Source of the DNA: Obelidium mucronatum
Lineage: Eukaryota; Chytridiomycota; Chytridiomycetes; Chytridiales; Chytriomycetaceae
Length of the DNA: 64,000 bases
Direction of reading: 5' to 3'
Assembly: GCA_025765595.1 (NCBI GenBank)
Contig: JAIVFH010000047.1
Coordinates: 1-64,000, forward strand
This document shows positions 58,899-64,000 of the stretch, piece after piece; within the stretch, counting starts at the first letter, position 1; the number at the start of each line of letters is the position of its first letter. A program made the position numbers and the translations under genes. The notes below the pieces were generated by a model that ran no database searches, was not told where the DNA came from, and saw only the letters and a list, made by a program, of their open reading frames with translations.

Positions 58899-60685
58899 TT
58901 AACAACCGGTTCCATAGTCGACCTCAGTTCCAAACTGATTCTGGAAGCATTGCGTCATTTTCAATCTGTGACTGTCGATGCCCTTCCATCCGTTCATACT
59001 GCCACACTCAATGTATCCATTTACAGCTCGAACACTGGACGCCAAATTATTGCCTTCTTGGTTCAATCTCCACTGAACTGACGTTGTCCAGAACTGCGTT
59101 GAAAGAATATTTTTAATACGAAAGTATAATAAAAATACAAGAAAGGAAAAGAAAAAGACTAAGAACTCACCCATTGAACAACAGACCAGTTCACAGCTTC
59201 ATTATCGGCAACAATATCAGGGTTATTGTAAATCTCGTAATTTCCCAACGCTTCCGCCGCCTTGCGGTAGTTCTCTTCGTGCGTCAATTGAATGTAACCG
59301 CGACCAAACCACTTTCCATAAGAGCACTGCCAGTTTGAGCAGGCAATTTCTTTTGTGGCAGTGAACATTCCACTTTCATGCGCAATGTTTCCGAGAAGAA
59401 TCGCAAGTTCCTTCCTGCCTGAAAGAGGGGCCTTGAAACCCTCCACGAGACTCCAGTAAATGTCACGACCAATTCCACAATTATCGGTTGCGCGCTTGAA
59501 GGTATCGTGATCGATAATCGCAGAAATACTACCCTCCTTTGGTGGAGGAGGAGGAGGAGGAGGAGGAGGTGGAGGGGGAGGAGGGGGTGGTGGAGGGGGT
59601 GGAGGCGGAGATGGTTCAGGTGGTGGAGGGGGAGGAGGAGGCGGTGGGGGCGGTGGAGACGGCGAAGGCTCTTCCGTGGTGGTGGTAGTGGTACTTGTTG
59701 TAGTGGTGGTGGTGGTAGTTGTGGTAGTTTCCTTGTTTGAATCCTTTGAATTGGACGCTTCGTCCGGCGGCAGAAACTCCGGCAGCTTTCCGGTCGCCAC
59801 GGCGGCGCTGCCCCTGAACGACGACGCGGGGCCGGTTGCCGACGCCGCCGGCGCAGGCAGCACGGGCTTCGTCGGCACGGGCAGCGCGTCGCCGGCGATG
59901 CACAGCGCGGCGTCGCGCGGCAGCGCCCAGCAGTCGATGCCGGCGTTCCAGTGCGCGAGCTCCGTCACCGACACGTTCGCGTGCGCGGCGACCACGTCGA
60001 GACACGTCGCGTTCGCGGCAGCGACCGTGTGCACGGCCGAGCAGTTGGCGGCCGGCGTCAGCGGCAGCAGCGGCGCGAACGCGGGCGGCCCGCCGAAGAC
60101 GGCCGTCGTCTGGTTCGCGTAGTGGCCCTCGAGACACAGGCTCTTCCCGGGGAAGTCGACCGTGTCGAAGCAGTTGAGGTTCGCGTTGAGGATGCGCTGG
60201 TTCGTCGCCGAGAGGCCGAACGCCGCCGCGACCGCCTCGCACGTGTCGGCGCGCGCCAGCCCGTAGCTGCGCGTGCACGTGATGTTGGCCGCCGCCGCGT
60301 CCGGCGCCTCGACGCTGGTGACGCACACGAGCGAGTTGGGCGCCAGCGGGTATCCGTTGGCGCAGTTGGCGCGCGGGTTCATTGCGCGGAACGCCGAAAT
60401 GGACTATTTGGACATGGTCAGTTTTTGACAAGACAAATCACACAGGGCACAGCGGGCAAATCACTGAATGCGCTGGAACAAGACGCTTACCATCGACGCC
60501 TCGGAGGCAAGGGACCCGCATGTGTCTCCTTCACTGGTCAACACTGTCGTTGCACAGTCTGCAACGGCCTTGATCGCAGAGTGTTCTATGAGAGGATTGT
60601 AATGCCCAAACCGCTTCACATAGAGGAACGCTTGGGCTGTAGATGCTGTCGCAGCTAAAGCTCCCAGAGCGATAAGGGGCTTCAT
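58899..60685 (-). CDS. Secreted LysM-GH19 chitinase, 3 exons, 540 aa
   Basis: Exons are 60685-60491, 60403-59171 and 59093-58899, in phase. The signal peptide is 'MKPLIALGALAATASTAQA'. Three LysM-like modules follow: 'DTCGSLASEA...FRAMNPRANC...LVCV' (spanning intron 1), 'DTCEAVAAAF...NANLNC...LCL' and 'ATCLDVVAAH...WNAGIDC...LCI'. Next come a Thr run (about 277-298) and a nearly pure Pro linker (about 300-352). The GH19 domain starts near 354, with 'AHESGMF' (first catalytic Glu, about 408) and the family signature 'GRGYIQLTHEENY'. It cleaves chitin; LysM would hold it to chitin or peptidoglycan. In a chitin-walled organism it could remodel its own wall. The LysM exon is far more GC-rich than the catalytic part. 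Confidence 0.92.
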
Positions 60686-60918
60686 TTGCGTTCAACTTCT
60701 TGAAATGAACTTTTTTTTTTTGGTCACCTCATTTTCTTTTCACTCTCATCATGTGGCCCGTAAATGACATCGTATCACAATGAAACTAATAACTATTAAA
60801 ATGCAAAAAAAAAAAAACATTTCCAGTAAATTACTTGGTGTATTACTTTATTGTTGTAACTGCTGCTTGTTACATCTGTTCACTGATCACAGATCTAGTA
60901 TATAGCAATAATAGGGCA
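60686..60918. other. Intergenic, upstream of chitinase
   Basis: 233 bp between the chitinase start and the stop of the channel gene, both on the minus strand. It contains a T-run and an A-run; no gene. Confidence 0.5.
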
Positions 60919-62703
60919 TTATGCTGGAGATAAAAGCGACGACCGACGCTTGACAAAGTGTGAAATCGTTTGATTTTGGGTATGCTGCAAGACAACCACT
61001 TTCGACTTTTGAAGCTTGTCAATCATGATTGAAATTCCGCATGCCCACACTCCACAAGCAATCAAACAATAATAGTAAAGAAATACTCGGCCCAAAGACT
61101 GCGAAGGGTAAATGTTGGAATACCCTTCTGTCAATAGAATATTGACTGCAAAATAAGAGGAATCAATATAGTCCCAATTTTCTAGGGCTGCAAAAGTGAT
61201 GGTCCCCAACAACCAAAGCGAAAAGACCATAACAACAACACTTGTCAGCTGATGGTGAGCGATAAATACCATAAAAGACCTTTGTCCTTTCTTTCGCACT
61301 TCCTCTATCGTCATTTCCACAACGCGACGCTCCACCAACTGTGTCTGTTGATTAAATCTCGCAACAATATAATCAATCCTCATTTTAAGGCGATCCAGCA
61401 TTAAACCGGCCCCCAACGTCAAAATTGTCGCCAAATGCAAGAATCCATACATTCCCAGTGTTTGAGAAAATACTTTTCCCGAGTCCGTCATCACATCGTA
61501 TGTTGTGAACCCTATCCCCGTGACTGTTGCAAAATACCACTGCTCCGCCCAACGAAACGACCATTCCTCAATTTGACATAGAAGATAGATGGACGCATTC
61601 ATGACCACCATGAATGAAGACACTGCAATGGGGAAAATGTGTCCATTCGGAATCTTTTCAAGCTCTCCCATTGAAAGTTGAAGAGTAATGGAAGGGTCGC
61701 CGGCGCCGCGATTCCGTTGACCTTGCTGATACTGTGCCTGAATTATCCGAAACGCGTCCACAGCATTAATCAAATGCAACGCCCAAATCAACCAAACACT
61801 CCCATTCACCAAATGCAACGACGCACCACCCAACCCCAAAAAAACCCTCCCCTCCGATTCCAAAATCTGTTTCTCAACAACACAACTAGCCCCCGTCAAC
61901 AACAGACCCGCCACAAAAGTAAACATCAAACACCCCACAGAATTAACCCCCGTTTGCAAACGACTCAACGCAAACACCGGCGGCGGAACCGAAAACACGA
62001 TCCCATTCAATTTACAATACGGCAACAAGGCCCCCACAACAACTTCAATCTCATCCAACGCGTCCCGAATCGGATCCATCGCCAACAAGTCTCCCAACCC
62101 GCGTCCCGTTGTTCCCAACTCTTTTGCCAGTTTGATTCCGTTCCCACTTCCCCCAGCATCACCATCATCATCACCATCATCGTCGTCGTCGTCGCCTCGC
62201 CAAAACGGACTATTCGCAAACGATTGCGACTGCTGCGCTAACCGAATCAACTGTGCGAAAAACTTGTTTCGCGAGACTTTGAATCTGTTCATGTCGCATT
62301 CGAGAATATAAGTATCGTAGTGGAATATCAAGAGTCCAAGACTCAGAATCACTGAAGACGCGATCGTCAAGAGTGCAACGATTTTCGGCGGTGGGTACTC
62401 TATGGGGAGTGGTCGATGGGGCCGGTTCGACGGGCTGCTGCTACTGTTACTACTACTGGTGGTGGAAGTATAAGCTGGAGGAGGAGTAGTACATGTCGCA
62501 TTGTTATTGTTGGCATCGCGGAATGCGCAACCTTGGTTGTATAAATCTTGATGATGGCAGATAGAGTTCTGCATCGTGGAATAGAAGGGATCGTAACCTC
62601 GCGGAATTACAAAGTCCTGCAAAAATGATAATTGAATCACGCAACCGAGGGAAAACACATAGATGACATGAATGAAGACTGTTGGGTTTGTTCGTGATGC
62701 CAT
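60919..62703 (-). CDS. TOK-like two-pore-domain channel, 8 TM, 594 aa, altered selectivity filters
   Basis: A single exon; the ATG at 62703 ('MASRTNPTVFIHV') was chosen because it directly precedes the first membrane helix, although the frame stays open upstream. Eight hydrophobic helices can be counted, with a pore loop after the fifth and another after the seventh. This is the topology of fungal TOK outward-rectifying potassium channels. The loops are recognisable as 'AEQWYFATVTGIGFTTYD' (filter near residue 396) and 'YFAVNILLTEGYSNIYP' (near 526), the latter keeping the downstream P and G-R. Canonical TxGFG/TxGYGD is not present in either: they read GIGFT and TEGYSN. There is an acidic Asp run around 62170-62200 in the loop between helices 2 and 3. 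The channel may be non-selective, differently selective or regulatory. Confidence 0.8.
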   Translation of the reverse strand: MASRTNPTVFIHVIYVFSLGCVIQLSFLQDFVIPRGYDPFYSTMQNSICHHQDLYNQGCAFRDANNNNATCTTPPPAYTSTTSSSNSSSSPSNRPHRPLPIEYPPPKIVALLTIASSVILSLGLLIFHYDTYILECDMNRFKVSRNKFFAQLIRLAQQSQSFANSPFWRGDDDDDDGDDDGDAGGSGNGIKLAKELGTTGRGLGDLLAMDPIRDALDEIEVVVGALLPYCKLNGIVFSVPPPVFALSRLQTGVNSVGCLMFTFVAGLLLTGASCVVEKQILESEGRVFLGLGGASLHLVNGSVWLIWALHLINAVDAFRIIQAQYQQGQRNRGAGDPSITLQLSMGELEKIPNGHIFPIAVSSFMVVMNASIYLLCQIEEWSFRWAEQWYFATVTGIGFTTYDVMTDSGKVFSQTLGMYGFLHLATILTLGAGLMLDRLKMRIDYIVARFNQQTQLVERRVVEMTIEEVRKKGQRSFMVFIAHHQLTSVVVMVFSLWLLGTITFAALENWDYIDSSYFAVNILLTEGYSNIYPSQSLGRVFLYYYCLIACGVWACGISIMIDKLQKSKVVVLQHTQNQTISHFVKRRSSLLSPA

Positions 62704-62934
62704 TATGTCATTGTTTTGAACTCCCCCTGTCCACTTTTTTTTTTTTTTTGGCAAGTCATCCAAAACAATGCCAACCTCGTTTCGAAAAAGAAAGATTTGA
62801 AAAAGAAATTCCCAAGATTTCCAAAAAAAAAAAAAAAAAAGGGAGGTTTTTATTATTATTATGACACACTTGAATTCAGGCAGTAAACCACAAAACAAAG
62901 AAAAAAAAATGTCGAAAACAAAAGAATATGATTC

Positions 62935-63956
62935 TTATTCTTCTTCTTCTCCTCCATCGTCATCGTCGTCTTCATCGTCATCACTTTCCACTTCTTGGCC
63001 CAACGCCCTCAACCGGTCCCTCAACCCACGAATTGTTATATCGCTCTCTGCAAGACACACCAATAAATCCTCTTGCTCCTGAACAATCGAATCATACTGC
63101 TGAGTCTTCAATTGAAGATCAACTTGCAACCCGTGAATCTTTTGCACCGCTTCAGGCGATAGTCCAAGGGGAGTCGGCTTCGGTGAAACAGCAGCAGGAG
63201 GCGGTGGTAGCGGTGGAGTTTGGTTATTGACTTTTGCTTGCAATGTTTGAACTTCATGTTGTAGTTTGGAGATCTACAAATAACAAAAAAAAATTTTTAA
63301 AAAAAAAGCGAGAAAATTTTTTTCAAAAAAAGGCCCAAAAACAAACAACAGACAGACACAGTACCTCTTCTTTATGGTACAACTCAGTCTGAGCCAGAAT
63401 GTTTTTACATTCCACAAGTTCATATTCTTGTTGAGCTAATTGCAATTTGTAAGCGTCAACTGCAGCCCTCAATGCTTGAAGTTCGGCATCATCTGGACAG
63501 GGCGTTGTCACCAAGTTAGAGGACACACAAAAAAAAAACATGAAATAAGAGGAATATACTTTCTGAGGCTTTTTTAGCTGCACTCGCCTTCCCCTTTGGA
63601 TTGATGACGGATCGAATCATGGGTTCTGTAAACCAAAAGTAAATAAAGAAAATACAAACAACACAGATCAAAAAAAAAAAAAAAAACCAAACCAGAAGAT
63701 GACTTCAACAGGTCAACAAATGCAAAATCAAAATACACTTCAGGCATGGCTTTTGAATCATCCACCTGATCAAACCAGCAAATTTTAACACCTCAAAAGA
63801 TCTGCGTTCCTTTTTTTTTAGAAACCACGGTTTGAACATACATCGTCGAAATACAAAGCAGCCTTTTGGAAAAATCGAGACTCCTTCAATCGATCAATTC
63901 TGCTGACAAAAACGTCTCCACCGATACGACTCACAATCAAGCTCTGCAAACTCGCT
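62935..63956 (-). CDS. USO1: USO1/p115 vesicle-tethering factor, 3' part (6 exons), truncated at window end
   Basis: Exons are 63956-63842, 63765-63693, 63625-63560, 63492-63365 and 63273-62935, in phase, with the upstream part outside the window. The first two exons give 'SLQSLIVSRIGGDVFVSRI' and 'PEVYFDFAFVDLLKSSSG', matching the end of the p115 armadillo-like head. Coiled coil follows ('DDAELQALRAAVDAYKLQ', 'ISKLQHEVQTLQAKV') with a Pro-rich break. The C-terminus 'DLLVCLAESDITIRGLRDRL' then 'ALGQEVESDDDEDD' is the conserved p115/Uso1 end with its acidic tail. The protein tethers COPII vesicles at the Golgi together with Rab1/Ypt1. Five exons are read in full here; the piece beyond 63956 appears to be intron. 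It lies in tandem with the channel gene, 231 bp away. Confidence 0.85.
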
Positions 63957-64000
63957 CTGAAAAAAATAAAAAACAAAAACAAAAAAAAACAAAGGATGGG

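Noticed and set aside
59507..60658. Large Arg/Gly/Val-rich frames on the plus strand over the chitinase
   Set aside because: They mirror the Pro/Thr linker and GC-rich LysM exon; the minus strand has the signal peptide, LysM and GH19 motifs.
61678..62241. 187-codon plus-strand frame over the channel gene
   Set aside because: It is antisense to membrane helices of the channel and has no domain of its own.

Overview
The window looks like nuclear DNA of an early-diverging (chytrid-like) fungus. Its genes carry many short introns (about 38-190 nt, GT-AG). They include fungal-type proteins: an exomer ChAPs subunit, a TOK-like two-pore channel, a LysM/GH19 chitinase and a GPI-type surface protein. 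The assignment to fungi is inferred from gene content; the lineage within fungi is a guess.

Layout. Positions 1-40271 are dominated by one tandem satellite with a unit of about 290 bp, in three blocks (1-3058, 4550-26656, 36958-40271; about 28 kb). Full units alternate with 129-bp internally deleted units and are arranged in higher-order blocks: local duplications with periods of 1159, 1872 and 1878 bp, and a roughly 3.4-kb segment repeated 16.4 kb away. A 1.5-kb unique island lies at 3059-4549. A 10.3-kb non-LTR retrotransposon (26657-36957, plus strand) is inserted in the array. It encodes endonuclease, reverse transcriptase, RNase H and zinc fingers, but ORF2 is split by at least six frame changes.

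From 40272 onward the DNA is genic. 40.4-48.1 kb is an accessory-looking stretch: a NYN-domain nuclease-like gene, a nine-exon gene of unknown function whose introns carry extreme homopolymers, a two-exon unknown gene with a long GA-tract intron, local duplications and a decayed gene. 48.2-64 kb is compact and conserved-looking: a GPI-type secreted protein, a membrane-anchored methyltransferase, a complete 12-exon ChAPs gene, a DNAJB12/HLJ1-like ER co-chaperone, a kelch-like single-pass membrane protein, a LysM-GH19 chitinase, an 8-TM two-pore channel with altered selectivity filters, and the 3' part of USO1/p115. Several of these act in the secretory pathway or at the cell surface (ChAPs, USO1, DnaJ, chitinase, GPI protein), but nothing indicates co-regulation.

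Exon boundaries were read by eye from GT/AG sites and checked by codon phase; all complete multi-exon models sum to a multiple of three. No database search was possible, so family names rest on motif recognition.
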